DNA of 64,000 bases. Source: Tepidiforma flava. GTDB taxonomy: Bacteria > Chloroflexota > Dehalococcoidia > Tepidiformales > Tepidiformaceae. The stretch spans positions 1,148,812 to 1,212,811 of the forward strand of contig NZ_CP115149.1 of assembly GCF_027594505.1 (NCBI RefSeq), read 5' to 3'. Position numbers and translations under genes: made by a program. The notes under the pieces are model-generated. The model was not told the DNA's origin, did not search any database, and worked only from the letters and a program-made list of their open reading frames with translations. This document shows positions 38,308 to 48,611 of the stretch, piece by piece; the first letter of the stretch is position 1, and each line of letters starts with the position of its first letter.

Positions 38308-39207
38308 ATGCCGCCGCCCCGCGCCTGGTTCGCCGCTGCTCGGCCCGTCTCCTTCACCGCGGCGGCAGTGCCCGCACTCGCCGGCACGCTCATCGCCGCG
38401 CCCGAATCGTTCACCTGGTGGACGGCCCTGCTCGCCATCCTCGGCGCCGTCCTCTTCCTCGCCGGCACGAACTTCGTCAACGACTACTACGACCACCGGA
38501 AGGGGAGCGACGGCCCGGGCGCGCTCGGCCCGCCGGGCGCCATCCAGCAGGGCATCCTCAGCCCGCGCCAGGTGCTCGCGGCCGGGGCTGCCTGCTTCGC
38601 CGCAGGGGCGGCCATCGGCGTCGTCCTCTGCGCGGCCGTCAGCTGGCAGCTGCTCTGGGTCGGCGGCGCGGGCCTCCTCGCCGGCTTCCTCTACACCGGC
38701 TGGCCGCTCCACCTCGCCTACCGCGCGCTCGGCGAAGCGGTCGTGTTCGCCTTCATGGGCCCGGCCGTCGTCATGGGCGCGGCATTCGTCCAGGCTGAGC
38801 GGTGGACGCGGGAGGCGTTCGCCGTGTCGCTGCCGCTCGGCTTGCTCGCCGCCGCCATCCTCCAGGCGAACAACCTGCGCGACCTCGACCATGACCGGGC
38901 GGTCGGGAAGCGCACCCTCGCCGTCATCCTCGGCCGGCGCGCGGCGGAGGCGGAGTTCTGGGTGCTGCTGGCGGCGGCCTACCTCGCCCTCATCGGCGGT
39001 GCAGCGGCCGGGTTCGTGCCCTGGCCGGCGCTGCTGGCGCTCCTGACGCTGCCGTTCCTCCGGCCGATGGCCCGAACCCTCCGCGCCGTGCGCGAGGGGG
39101 CGAACCCGCGCCGCCTGAATTTCCTCCTGCGCGATGCGGCGCTCCTCCACCTCCGCTTCGGGCTGCTGCTCTGCCTCGGCCTGGCGCTCCACTGGGTCTT
39201 CGGCTGA
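38308..39207 (+). CDS. menA: 1,4-dihydroxy-2-naphthoate prenyltransferase MenA (UbiA family)
   Basis: This 299-residue integral membrane enzyme attaches a prenyl chain to dihydroxynaphthoate in menaquinone synthesis. The two Asp-rich motifs are NFVNDYYDHRKGSDG (about residue 55-70) and NNLRDLDHDRAVGKRTLAV (about 190-208), the second being typical of MenA rather than other UbiA enzymes. The start RAWFAAARPVSFTAAAVPAL also fits. Eight or nine helices are visible. ATG at 38308 is the first Met consistent with the family. No other men genes are in the window. Confidence 0.92.
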   Translation: MPPPRAWFAAARPVSFTAAAVPALAGTLIAAPESFTWWTALLAILGAVLFLAGTNFVNDYYDHRKGSDGPGALGPPGAIQQGILSPRQVLAAGAACFAAGAAIGVVLCAAVSWQLLWVGGAGLLAGFLYTGWPLHLAYRALGEAVVFAFMGPAVVMGAAFVQAERWTREAFAVSLPLGLLAAAILQANNLRDLDHDRAVGKRTLAVILGRRAAEAEFWVLLAAAYLALIGGAAAGFVPWPALLALLTLPFLRPMARTLRAVREGANPRRLNFLLRDAALLHLRFGLLLCLGLALHWVFG

Positions 39208-39216
39208 ACCATCCGC

Positions 39217-39723
39217 TCAGCGCTGCGGCATCCCCGCCAGCCGCCCGTGCGCCCAGTGGGTGATCGCCACGGCGAGCGCGTCGGCCGCGTCGGCCGGCGC
39301 AGGCGGCTTCGCGAGGCCGAGCTGGAAGGCCACCATCCGCGCGACCTGCTCCTTTTCGCCGCGGCCGAAGCCGGCCACCGTCTGCTTCACGAGCGCCGGC
39401 GCATACTCGGCGACCTCGAGCCCGGCATCCGCGAGCGCGAGAATGGCCGCGGCCCGCGCTTCGCCGAGGAGCAGCGCCGAGCGCACGTTCTGCCCGACGA
39501 AGCCGGATTCGATGGCCGCGGCGGCCGCGCCGCTCTCCCGGGCGATGGCCAGCAGGCCGTCGCGCAGGGCGAGGAGCCGCGCGGCCCGCGCCTCCGCCGG
39601 GCGGGTGCGAATCACCCCGTGGCGGACGTACACGGCGCGGTCGCCCGCGATTTCGATGAGGCCGAAGCCGGTGACGTTGAGGCCGGGGTCGATGCCGAGG
39701 ATGCGCACGCCGCCATGGTGCAC
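39217..39723 (-). CDS. ruvC: Holliday junction resolvase RuvC
   Basis: This 168-residue crossover junction endodeoxyribonuclease resolves Holliday junctions with RuvAB. The RNase H-like active site is visible: Asp12 in ILGIDPGLNVTG, Glu72 in AAIESGFVGQN, and Asp145/Asp148 in PADAADALAVAITH. APALVKQTVAGFGRGEKEQV is the DNA-binding loop. The start is GTG at 39723 (or GTG at 39708, directly before RILGIDPG). No ruvA or ruvB lies next to it. Confidence 0.95.
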   Translation of the reverse strand: MHHGGVRILGIDPGLNVTGFGLIEIAGDRAVYVRHGVIRTRPAEARAARLLALRDGLLAIARESGAAAAAIESGFVGQNVRSALLLGEARAAAILALADAGLEVAEYAPALVKQTVAGFGRGEKEQVARMVAFQLGLAKPPAPADAADALAVAITHWAHGRLAGMPQR

Positions 39724-39780
39724 CCTCGCCCGGCCGAGCGCGAACGATTCGCCGTCGCGGGGGCGGGGAGGGCGCCGGCC

Positions 39781-40371
39781 TCAGGCCGGGGTGTGCTCGG
39801 GGCACTCCATGGCGGCCTCCGCCTCGCCGAGGGCGCGGCCGATGAGCGCGCAGTCGTGGGGGCGGCCGCTCCCCGGGTGCGCGCCCGGCCGGAAATGGAC
39901 GCAGCCGGCACAGGGGGCGCTGACGACGAGGCGGCCCGCGCGCACCTGCTCGGCCACCACCTTCGCGATGGCTGCTTCGAAGGCGTCCAGCTCGCCCGGC
40001 CCGAGCGTCTCCAGCGCGGCCTCGAGCCCTGAGCTCCACCGCTCGAGCCGGGCCCACGCCTCCCGCCCGGCCGGCGTGAGCGCCAGCACCGACTGCCGGC
40101 GGTCGAACGGGTGCGGCCGCCGCTCGATGAGCCCGCGGTCGACCAGCGGGTTCACGATGCCGACGGCCGTGGCGTGCCGGACGCCCAGCACCCGGGCAAG
40201 GTGGCCGGGCGTCGCGACATCCGGCCGGGTCTTCGCAGCGAACCGGAGCGCCGCCGCCTGCGCCGGCGTGAAGCCCGCCGCCTGCACGGCCGCGCGTTCG
40301 CCCGCCTCTGCCGCGCGGGCCAGCCGCAGGATCGCCGCTGCGATGCCCGCCGCGCGGGCCGAACGGTCCAT
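39781..40371 (-). CDS. MarR-type transcriptional regulator with C-terminal Cys cluster
   Basis: This 196-residue regulator has a MarR-like winged helix at about residues 32-105: FTPAQAAALRFAAKTRPDVA, then LARVLGVRHATAVGIVNPLV, then RRPHPFDRRQSVLALTPAG (wing). A C-terminal extension holds Cys154, Cys157, Cys174 and Cys190 (CAGCVHF...HDCALIG...MECPEH), suggesting an Fe-S cluster or zinc site that could sense redox or gas. It is divergent from a protoglobin gene with two identical-type palindromes between them. The cofactor is inferred. Confidence 0.85.
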   Translation of the reverse strand: MDRSARAAGIAAAILRLARAAEAGERAAVQAAGFTPAQAAALRFAAKTRPDVATPGHLARVLGVRHATAVGIVNPLVDRGLIERRPHPFDRRQSVLALTPAGREAWARLERWSSGLEAALETLGPGELDAFEAAIAKVVAEQVRAGRLVVSAPCAGCVHFRPGAHPGSGRPHDCALIGRALGEAEAAMECPEHTPA

Positions 40372-40372
40372 G

Positions 40373-40423
40373 TTGACAGCGTACCGTAGGATTCCTACAT
40401 TCTGCAGCCGGTAGGAATCCTAC
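40373..40423 (+). promoter_or_regulatory. protoglobin promoter with twin operators
   Basis: TTGACA (40373-40378), exactly 17 bases, and TACATT (40396-40401) form a near-consensus promoter for the protoglobin gene. Two perfect palindromes, GTAGGATTCCTAC (40386-40398) and GTAGGAATCCTAC (40411-40423), occupy the spacer/-10 and the start region. Their centres are 25 bp apart. Binding would block transcription, so this is very probably the operator of the divergent MarR-like regulator. This is the clearest operator in the window. Confidence 0.8.
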
Positions 40424-40441
40424 AGAACGAGGGAGGGACCG

Positions 40442-41029
40442 ATGCCTGCTTCCACCATCCCCGGCTACCGCTACGGCGACCGGGCGCTGCCGCCGGCCAG
40501 CATCGACGAGGCGGCCTTCCGCGACCTGTGCGCGGCCTGCCTGCTGGCGGACGACGACCTGGCGGCGCTGCGCGAGGCCGCCCCGATCATCGAGCCCCAG
40601 GTGGAGGAGATCCTGGACACCTGGTACGGCTTCGTCGGTTCGCATCCCTTCCTGCTCGCCGCGTTCAGCACGCCGGAGGGGCCGAGCCAGCGCTATCTCG
40701 CCGCCGTCCGGGCTCGCTTCGGCCAGTGGATCCGCGACACGCTGCGCGGGGAGTTCGATGCGGCCTGGCTCGCCTACCAGCGGGAGATCGGCCGCCGCCA
40801 CGCGGATGGGAAGAACGCGACGGACGGCGTCGAGGGAGCGCCTCCCGTGGTGCCGTTCCGTTACGTGGCGGCGCTCATCGTGCCGATCACGGTGACGATG
40901 CGGCCGTTCCTGGCGAAGGGCGCGCGCGACGCGGAGCACCTGGAGCGGATGCACCAGGCGTGGTTCAAAGCCGTGGTCTGCTCCGTCGCGCTCTGGGCCG
41001 AGGCGTACACGCGCGAGGGGTGGTGGTAG
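40442..41029 (+). CDS. protoglobin-like heme protein
   Basis: This 195-residue single-domain protoglobin binds heme and gases such as O2, NO or CO. The pattern YGFVGSHPFLLAAFS (B-C helices, Tyr62 in the distal position), RYLAAVRARFGQWIRDTLRG and AWLAYQREIGRRHADGKNA (proximal His120) is typical, and both positions agree with characterised protoglobins. PFRYVAALIVPITVTMRPF and MHQAWFKAVVCSVALWAEAY complete the fold. GAGGGAGG precedes the ATG. There is no signalling domain. Control is by the divergent Cys-containing regulator. Confidence 0.88.
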   Translation: MPASTIPGYRYGDRALPPASIDEAAFRDLCAACLLADDDLAALREAAPIIEPQVEEILDTWYGFVGSHPFLLAAFSTPEGPSQRYLAAVRARFGQWIRDTLRGEFDAAWLAYQREIGRRHADGKNATDGVEGAPPVVPFRYVAALIVPITVTMRPFLAKGARDAEHLERMHQAWFKAVVCSVALWAEAYTREGWW

Positions 41030-41035
41030 CGGGGG

Positions 41036-43162
<2,127 letters not shown>

Positions 43163-43412
43163 ACGGACCAGTGTAGCCGGGCGGACAGCGACGCGGGGCG
43201 GCGGGAGGGACGGCTGCTGCCGCCGGCCGGCAGGAGGGAGAGCGGGCGGGCGCATCCCGGCCTGCGCCCGCGAAGGTCGGCCCGCAACAGGCGTCGATCG
43301 CTCCGTTTGCCCCTGGGGATCGGTGCCGGGAACCTGCCGCGGGATGGTGGGCCCGGCAGGTCAACGGCGTGCGAACAGCAGGTGAACGTCCTGATCCGTG
43401 GGCGGCGGCGGC

Positions 43413-44210
43413 TCAGCGGCCCCGGAAGACGGGCGGCCGTTTCTCCATGAAGGCGCGGCGCGCCTCCTTGCCGTCCTCGCTGGCGAAGGCCATCCGGATG
43501 CTGGACAGCTCGAGGCGGCACTGCGCTTCGAGGTCGATCGCCGTCGTCGCCTTCACGACGGTCCGCTTCGTGAGCCGCATCGTAATCGGCGAGACGGTGG
43601 CGCAGAGGCCCTGGCAGTACTCGGCCACGCGCGCCTCCCAGCGGTCGTCGTCCACCACTTCGCCGACGAGGCCGAGGCGGAGCGCTTCCTCGGCGTCGAC
43701 CGTCTTGTTTTCGAGGAGGAAGCGCATCGTCTGCTCGTAGCCGATCGCCTGCGAGAGGGTGAACGTCATCCCGCCATCGGGCGAGCCGCCGATGCGGGGG
43801 TAGCCGGCGAGGATGCGCGCGCTCCGCTTCATCAGCCGGATGTCGGTGGCCAGCGCGAGGGAGAGGCCGGCGCCCACCGCCACGCCGTTGATGGCGCCGA
43901 TGATCGGCTTGTCGCACTTCTGCCGGAGGGTGAGGAGGAATTCGGAGACCCAGCTGAGGTCGTCGAGCTGGGTGGTCAGCGGGCTCTTCGGGCTGTAGTC
44001 GCCCGGCCCGCGGAGGTCGAGGCCGGAGCAGAAGGCGTCGCCGGTGCCGGTGAGGCAGATGACCCACGCGTCGTCGACCTTCATGGCGTCTTCGATGGCG
44101 GTGACGATGCCCCAGGCGAGCTCCTGGTTGAGCGCGTTCTTCACCTCCGGGCGGTTGAGGCGGATGGTACGGACGTGGCCGGCGTCTTCGATGGCGATGA
44201 GGCTGGTCAT
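43413..44210 (-). CDS. enoyl-CoA hydratase/isomerase family protein 1
   Basis: This 265-residue crotonase-fold enzyme has IRLNRPEVKNALNQEL near the start, the oxyanion-hole segments GDAFCSGLDLRGPGDYSP and KPIIGAINGVAVGAGLSLAL, and a C-terminal helix ending AFMEKRPPVFRGR. At the usual catalytic region PRIGGSPDGGMTFTLSQAIG the first Glu of hydratases is not obvious and an Asp is present, so it may be an isomerase-type member. ATG at 44210. It probably acts in fatty-acid or aromatic-acid breakdown. Confidence 0.9.
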   Translation of the reverse strand: MTSLIAIEDAGHVRTIRLNRPEVKNALNQELAWGIVTAIEDAMKVDDAWVICLTGTGDAFCSGLDLRGPGDYSPKSPLTTQLDDLSWVSEFLLTLRQKCDKPIIGAINGVAVGAGLSLALATDIRLMKRSARILAGYPRIGGSPDGGMTFTLSQAIGYEQTMRFLLENKTVDAEEALRLGLVGEVVDDDRWEARVAEYCQGLCATVSPITMRLTKRTVVKATTAIDLEAQCRLELSSIRMAFASEDGKEARRAFMEKRPPVFRGR

Positions 44211-44412
44211 GGGGCGGGGCTCCGTGGGGCCGCGGGGCCGCGGCGGGATTTCGGGCAGCATACCATGCGGGTTGCTCCTTGCTACTCACCGCCGCCGCGG
44301 GGCGAGGCCGCCCGCAGCGCCTCCAGCTCGGCGAGTTCGCCCCGCACCTCCCGGGGACGAAACCTCTCGCCCCGGGATATTCGGCCAGCACCCGGCGGGC
44401 GGGAAGGCCCGC

Positions 44413-44760
44413 TCAGTGCATGCCGCGCGCGCCGAGCAGCCAGCGGAGCGCTTCGTCCCGCGCCATGAAGACCGCGAAGGCGGCGCCCTCCTGCAGGCCG
44501 GAGAGCTGGATCGCCTGCCGGCCGAGGCCGAAGACGAGCGGCGAGCCGGCGAGCAGCGCCAGCCGCACGCCCATCCGGTGCAGCTGCTGGGCCGCCACGG
44601 CGATGTTCTCCGCCGGCACCGTCACCTCGCGCACGGCGGTGCAGTCGAGCAGCACCCGCGTCCCGGGCGCTAGGCGCGGGAGTTCGCCGCCGGGCAGCCA
44701 CGTCTCCGGCGTCACCCGCTCCGGCGCGACCCACGTCAGGTACGGCTCGCCGTCGCTCAT
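44413..44760 (-). CDS. hypothetical protein, STAS/SpoIIAA-like
   Basis: This 115-residue soluble protein reads APGTRVLLDCTAVREVTVPA, then ENIAVAAQQLHRMGVRLALL, then AGSPLVFGLGRQAIQLSGLQ and FAVFMARDEALRWLLGARG. The beta-alpha alternation with a strand (VLLDCTAV) leading into a helix and a second strand (RLALLAG) resembles the STAS/SpoIIAA-like fold often seen in Chloroflexota and Cyanobacteria. ATG at 44760. Function is unknown and the fold call is by pattern only. Confidence 0.6.
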   Translation of the reverse strand: MSDGEPYLTWVAPERVTPETWLPGGELPRLAPGTRVLLDCTAVREVTVPAENIAVAAQQLHRMGVRLALLAGSPLVFGLGRQAIQLSGLQEGAAFAVFMARDEALRWLLGARGMH

Positions 44761-44951
44761 CCTCGCGCACACCTCCTGCCGGCCGCGGCCCGCCCTGCGG
44801 CGGCAACGAGGATACGCCGCCGGCATCCCCGGGCGATCACCGGGGCACGGTACGGCACCGGTTCTCGCGCCGCTCTCGCGGCATCGCCCGTGGGCCGCCC
44901 GGCCCGTAGACTTCCGCCCCACGATACCCCCGATTTCGGAGGCACACCCCC

Positions 44952-45824
44952 ATGGGCAGGCTCGAAGGGCAGGTCGCCATCGTCACCGGCGGCGCCAGCG
45001 GCATCGGCGAGCAGACGGTCCGGACGTTCGTCGCCGAGGGCGCGCGCGTCGTCATCGCCGACGTGCAGGAGGAGCGCGGCCACCACCTCGCCGAGGCGCT
45101 CGGCACGCAGACCAGCTTCCTCCGCACGAACGTGGCGGAGGAGGCCGACGTCGCCGGCGCCGTCGACCACGCGCTGGCGAAGTGGGGCCGGCTGGACGTG
45201 ATGTTCAACAACGCCGGCTTCGGCGGCGTCGGCGGCCCCATCGACGAGCTCGACATGGCGGCCTACGACCAGACGATGGCGGTGCTGCTGCGGGGCGTGG
45301 TCATCGGCGCGAAGCACGCCGCGCGGGCGATGAAGCCGGCCCGCCGGGGCGTCATCCTGAACACGTCGAGCGTGGCGGGGCTGCAGGCCGGGTTCGGCCC
45401 GGTGGTGTACAGCGCGGCGAAGGCGGCCGTCGCCCACCTCAGCCGCTGCCTCGCGGTCGAGCTGGCGGAGTTCGGCATCCGGGTGAACGCCATCTGCCCG
45501 GGCGTGACGGTCACGAACATCTTCGCTGCCGGCATGGGGCTGAGCGGCCCGGCGGCCGATGCGCTCCTGCCGCGGATCGATGCGGCCCTGGCGAACTGGG
45601 CGCCGCTCGGCCGCTCGGGCCAGCCGGCCGACATCGCGAACGCTGCCCTCTGGCTGGCGAGCGACGAGGCCAGCTACGTGACCGGCCAGGCGATCGTCGT
45701 CGACGGCGGGCTGACGGCCGGCCGCTCGCTGGAGGAGTTCGGCCAGCGGCTGGCGGCGGCGATGGGGCTCACGCCGGAGCAGTGGCAGGCGATGCGCGAG
45801 GCGGCCCGCGGCGCCGGGCGCTAG
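44952..45824 (+). CDS. short-chain dehydrogenase/reductase 2
   Basis: This 290-residue classical SDR has TGGASGIG (12-19) for the cofactor, ADVQEER with Asp37 suggesting NAD(H), NNAG at 86-89, catalytic Ser139/140 (LNTSSVAGL), Tyr153 and Lys157 (YSAAK), and the closing IVVDGGLTAGR. A C-terminal extension (EEFGQRLAAAMGLTPEQWQA) is longer than usual. TTCGGAGG precedes the ATG. It converges with an enoyl-CoA hydratase gene at a shared CTAG. Together with neighbouring hydratases it suggests acyl-CoA or alcohol metabolism. Confidence 0.93.
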   Translation: MGRLEGQVAIVTGGASGIGEQTVRTFVAEGARVVIADVQEERGHHLAEALGTQTSFLRTNVAEEADVAGAVDHALAKWGRLDVMFNNAGFGGVGGPIDELDMAAYDQTMAVLLRGVVIGAKHAARAMKPARRGVILNTSSVAGLQAGFGPVVYSAAKAAVAHLSRCLAVELAEFGIRVNAICPGVTVTNIFAAGMGLSGPAADALLPRIDAALANWAPLGRSGQPADIANAALWLASDEASYVTGQAIVVDGGLTAGRSLEEFGQRLAAAMGLTPEQWQAMREAARGAGR

Positions 45825-46603
45825 CGGAACTTCGCCGGCCGCTTCTCCTGGAAGGCGGTGACGGCTTCGCGGTGCTCCGGCGTGCTGTAGCACTCGCTGA
45901 TCCGGCCGTGCTCGAGCCGCATCACCGCGTTGTAGTCCGGGTTCGCGCCGTTCTTCGTGATGAGCTCTTTGATCCAGCCCATCTGCCGGTCCGGGTTCTG
46001 GGCGAGCAGGTTCGCGTACTCCATCGCCGCGTCCATCAGCCGGTCGTGCGGCACCACCTTCTGGACGAGCCCCGTCCGGTAGGCCTCCTCGGCATCGACG
46101 AGCCGGCCGGTGAGGCACATGTCGCTCGCCATGCCGAAGCCGACCCGCTGGGTGAGGAAGTAGGTGCTCGCGAGCTCGGGGACGAGGCCCATCTTCACGA
46201 AGAACATGCCGAAGCGCGCCTGGTCGGAGGCGATGATGATGTCCATCGGCAGGATGGAGGTGAGGCCGACGCCGACGCAGACGCCGTTGACGGCGGCGAT
46301 CATCGGCTTGGAGGTGCGGACGAGTTCGACGTAGTTGGTGTCGTCGCGCTCCTCGCGGCGGGCCTGGCCCTGCGAATCGAGGCCGCGCTGGAAGGCGTCG
46401 CGGACGTCGGCGCCGGCGCAGAAGCCGCGGCCCGCGCCGGTGAGGATGATGGAGGCGACCTCCGGGTCGGCGTTGGCGCGGCGGAAGGCGTCGTTCCGCT
46501 CGGCGGCCATCTTCCAGGTCCAGGCGTTCAGCCGCTCCGGCCGGTTCATCGTGATGACGACCGTGTGGCCGCGCTTCTCGTAGAGGATCTGCTCGTACTC
46601 CAT
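45821..46603 (-). CDS. enoyl-CoA hydratase/isomerase family protein 2
   Basis: This 260-residue crotonase-family enzyme shows VVITMNRPERLNAWTWKM, ASIILTGAGRGFCAGADVRD (oxyanion hole), KPMIAAVNGVCVGVGLTSIL (second oxyanion loop), MGLVPELASTYFLTQRVGFG (with the usual catalytic Glu after the conserved Gly-Leu-Val-Pro), and ends TAFQEKRPAKFR. ATG at 46603. The next upstream interval holds the left 39-bp repeat and the higBA cassette. Likely role: hydration or isomerisation of an enoyl-CoA. Confidence 0.92.
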   Translation of the reverse strand: MEYEQILYEKRGHTVVITMNRPERLNAWTWKMAAERNDAFRRANADPEVASIILTGAGRGFCAGADVRDAFQRGLDSQGQARREERDDTNYVELVRTSKPMIAAVNGVCVGVGLTSILPMDIIIASDQARFGMFFVKMGLVPELASTYFLTQRVGFGMASDMCLTGRLVDAEEAYRTGLVQKVVPHDRLMDAAMEYANLLAQNPDRQMGWIKELITKNGANPDYNAVMRLEHGRISECYSTPEHREAVTAFQEKRPAKFR

Positions 46604-46634
46604 GGCTCCCTGCCTTCGAACGGTGATGGTGCGG

Positions 46635-46673
46635 GGAGCCTACGCCGCCGGCGGGGCGCTGTGAAGGTCAGCC
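46635..46673. repeat. 39-bp direct repeat, left copy at the higBA cassette
   Basis: GGAGCCTACGCCGCCGGC followed by a one-base mismatch and GGGCGCTGTGAAGGTCAGCC. It matches 47255-47293 at 38 of 39 positions with an offset of 620 bp. It contains the last codon and stop of higA. The right copy contains the last codon and stop of obg. Confidence 0.95.
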
Positions 46674-46952
46674 GGCGGCCGCGGCCTGCTGGCGCCGCTG
46701 GCGGGCCAGCCGGAGGCGGTGCTCCAGCTCGAGCCGGAGCCAGAACTCCGCCGGGGCGCCGAGCGCCTGCTCGAGGTCGAGCGCGACCTCTTCAGTGATC
46801 TGCCGCTTGCCCCTGATGATGTCGTTGATGAGCTGGGCGGAGCGACCGGTACGGCGCGCCAGTTCCGCCTGCGAGATGCCGCGGGCGGCGAGCTCCTCGG
46901 CGAGGAACTCCCCCGGGTGGGCCGTCCAGCTCCCCGAATCGTCAGTCGCCAT
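46668..46952 (-). CDS. higA: HigA-type antitoxin
   Basis: This 94-residue DNA-binding antitoxin of the HigBA family begins HPGEFLAEELAARGISQAEL, with a helix-turn-helix (ISQAELARRTGRSAQLINDI), then IRGKRQITEEVALDLEQALG and APAEFWLRLELEHRLRLARQ, the standard HigA/VapI pattern. It overlaps the upstream toxin gene by 11 bp; toxin-first order is normal for higBA. The C-terminal codon and stop lie in the left 39-bp repeat. Confidence 0.93.
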   Translation of the reverse strand: MATDDSGSWTAHPGEFLAEELAARGISQAELARRTGRSAQLINDIIRGKRQITEEVALDLEQALGAPAEFWLRLELEHRLRLARQRRQQAAAAG

Positions 46953-47238
46953 AGTGATTCGTCACCTCCTCAACCCGGACGATCCCGGCGGCGTCGACGG
47001 TCACGATGAGCCGCCACCGGTCGTTGAGGGAAAGGGCGTACTGCCCGGCGCGCGCGCCTCGCAGCGGGTGGAGACGCAGTGAGGCCAGCGCGGCGAGCTC
47101 GGCCAGCGACCCGGCGGCTCTCAGAATATCAACTCGCTGGATGTACTTGCGCGCTACGGGGCGTCCCCACGCCCGCTCAGCCTCGCCGGGCTCGAGATAC
47201 CGGCGCCGCAGCTCCTCCGTTCGGAACTCCACGTCCAT
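46942..47238 (-). CDS. higB: HigB-type toxin (RelE superfamily)
   Basis: This 98-residue ribosome-dependent mRNA endonuclease-type toxin begins VEFRTEELRRRYLEPGEAER. It has RKYIQRVDILRAAGSLAELA, then LRLHPLRGARAGQYALSLND and RWRLIVTVDAAGIVRVEEVT, ending NHYGD, the recognised HigB/RelE-like sequence with closing Tyr. Start at 47238. Paired with HigA directly downstream. The two genes form a cassette placed between the 5' end of an enoyl-CoA hydratase gene and the 3' end of obg, bracketed by 39-bp repeats. Confidence 0.92.
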   Translation of the reverse strand: MDVEFRTEELRRRYLEPGEAERAWGRPVARKYIQRVDILRAAGSLAELAALASLRLHPLRGARAGQYALSLNDRWRLIVTVDAAGIVRVEEVTNHYGD

Positions 47239-47254
47239 CGCGCTCGTTAGCGGC

Positions 47255-47293
47255 GGAGCCTACGCCGCCGGCCGGGCGCTGTGAAGGTCAGCC
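47255..47293. repeat. 39-bp direct repeat, right copy at the obg 3' end
   Basis: Same sequence as 46635-46673 except one C/G difference. This copy includes the native obg stop codon and 3' flank, so it is probably the original sequence, with the left copy created when the higBA cassette entered. Confidence 0.95.
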
Positions 47294-48547
47294 TTCCCAG
47301 GCGATCTCCACGTCGTCGAAGACCACCACGTCGCCCGGCTTGATGCCCAGCCGCCGCAGCTCCTTGGCGATGCCCCAGCGCTCCAGCCGCCGCATCACCT
47401 CGTCCAGCGCGCCCGGCATGCCGGTGTCCATCATCTTCACGAAGGTCACCGCCGTGTAGCCGTCCACCACGTACCGCCCGTCCTCGTCGACGGTCACCAC
47501 GAAGCGGTCGACCGGCGCGGGGCGGATGACCGGCACCTCGGCCGGCGGCTGGCTCGCGGCCCGCGCCCGCTCGGCGGCCACCAGCGCCATCAGCTCCTCT
47601 TTCAGCGGCTCCAGCCCGCTGCCGTCGTGCGCGGAGATCACCCGCACGGGGCGGCCGAGGTGGGCCGCGAGCGCCTCCGCCGAGCGCTCCGCCGCCGCGC
47701 GGTCGAGGTCGGCCTTCGTGACCGCCACCACCCGCGCGACGTGGGCGAGGCCCGGGTCGTACGCCCGCAGCTCGCCTTCGATGAGCTCGAAGTCCGTCAC
47801 CGGGTCGGGCGATTCGCAGGAGACGACGTGGAGCAACACGCGGCAGCGCCGGATGTGCTTCAGGAATTCGAAGCCGAGCCCGTAGCCTTCGGAGGCGCCT
47901 TCCACCAGCCCCGGCAGGTCGGCGAGGGTGAACCGCTCCCAGCCGACGTTGACGACGCCGAGCATCGGCTCGAGCGTGGTGAACGGGTAGCTCGCGATCT
48001 TCGGCTTCGCGTTCGAAACGGCGGCGAGCAGGGTCGACTTGCCGGCGTTCGGCAGGCCGATGAGGCCGACATCGGCGAGCAGCCGGAGCTCCAGCCGGAT
48101 GCGGCGCTCTTCGCCTTCCTGCCCCTTCTGCGAATAGCCGGGCGTCTGGTTGGTGGGCGTGGCGAACCGCTTGTTCCCCCAGCCGCCGCGCCCGCCGTGG
48201 GCGACGAGCACCTCCTGCCCCACTTCGGCGAGGTCGGCGAGCAGGTCGCCGGTGTCGGCGTCGTGGACGACGGTGCCAACGGGCACCTCGAGGTAGAGGT
48301 CTTCGGCGTTCGCGCCGTGGCGGAGGTTCGGGCCGCCGTTGCCGCCGTGCCCGGCCTGGAACCGCTTCCGCGAGCGGTACAGTTCGAGCGTGTAGACGTC
48401 GTCGACGGCGCGGAGGAAGACGCGCCCGCCGCGGCCGCCGTCGCCGCCGTCCGGGCCGCCCTGGGGCACGAACTTCTCGCGGTGGTAGCTCACGAGCCCG
48501 TGGCCGCCGTTCCCGCCCTTCACCGTGATTTCGACCGCATCGAGCAT
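47288..48547 (-). CDS. obg: Obg GTPase (CgtA)
   Basis: This 419-residue essential GTPase works in late large-subunit ribosome assembly and stress response. The Gly-rich Obg fold begins MLDAVEITVKGGNGGHGLVS and includes GGPDGGDGGRGGRVFL. The G domain has GLPNAGKSTLL (G1), TLEPMLGVV (switch I), DLPGLVEGA (G3) and VTKADLD (G4). An OCT domain follows (DRFVVTVDEDGRYVVDGYTA). ATG at 48547. The upstream 280 bases carry an array of CGTTGGG boxes shared with the divergent PIG-L gene. The stop lies in the right 39-bp repeat. Confidence 0.97.
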   Translation of the reverse strand: MLDAVEITVKGGNGGHGLVSYHREKFVPQGGPDGGDGGRGGRVFLRAVDDVYTLELYRSRKRFQAGHGGNGGPNLRHGANAEDLYLEVPVGTVVHDADTGDLLADLAEVGQEVLVAHGGRGGWGNKRFATPTNQTPGYSQKGQEGEERRIRLELRLLADVGLIGLPNAGKSTLLAAVSNAKPKIASYPFTTLEPMLGVVNVGWERFTLADLPGLVEGASEGYGLGFEFLKHIRRCRVLLHVVSCESPDPVTDFELIEGELRAYDPGLAHVARVVAVTKADLDRAAAERSAEALAAHLGRPVRVISAHDGSGLEPLKEELMALVAAERARAASQPPAEVPVIRPAPVDRFVVTVDEDGRYVVDGYTAVTFVKMMDTGMPGALDEVMRRLERWGIAKELRRLGIKPGDVVVFDDVEIAWEG

Positions 48548-48611
48548 CCTGATCCCATGGAACCATGCCCTCCCATGGATTGGAAGAGGAGAAAGAAGAG
48601 AAACAGCAGGC

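Noticed and set aside
43163-43412. SOS/LexA box upstream of uvrB
   Set aside because: GAAC-type half-sites occur (GCGAACAGCAGGTGAACG), but they do not form the inverted CGAAC-N4-GTTCG arrangement and lie far from the start.
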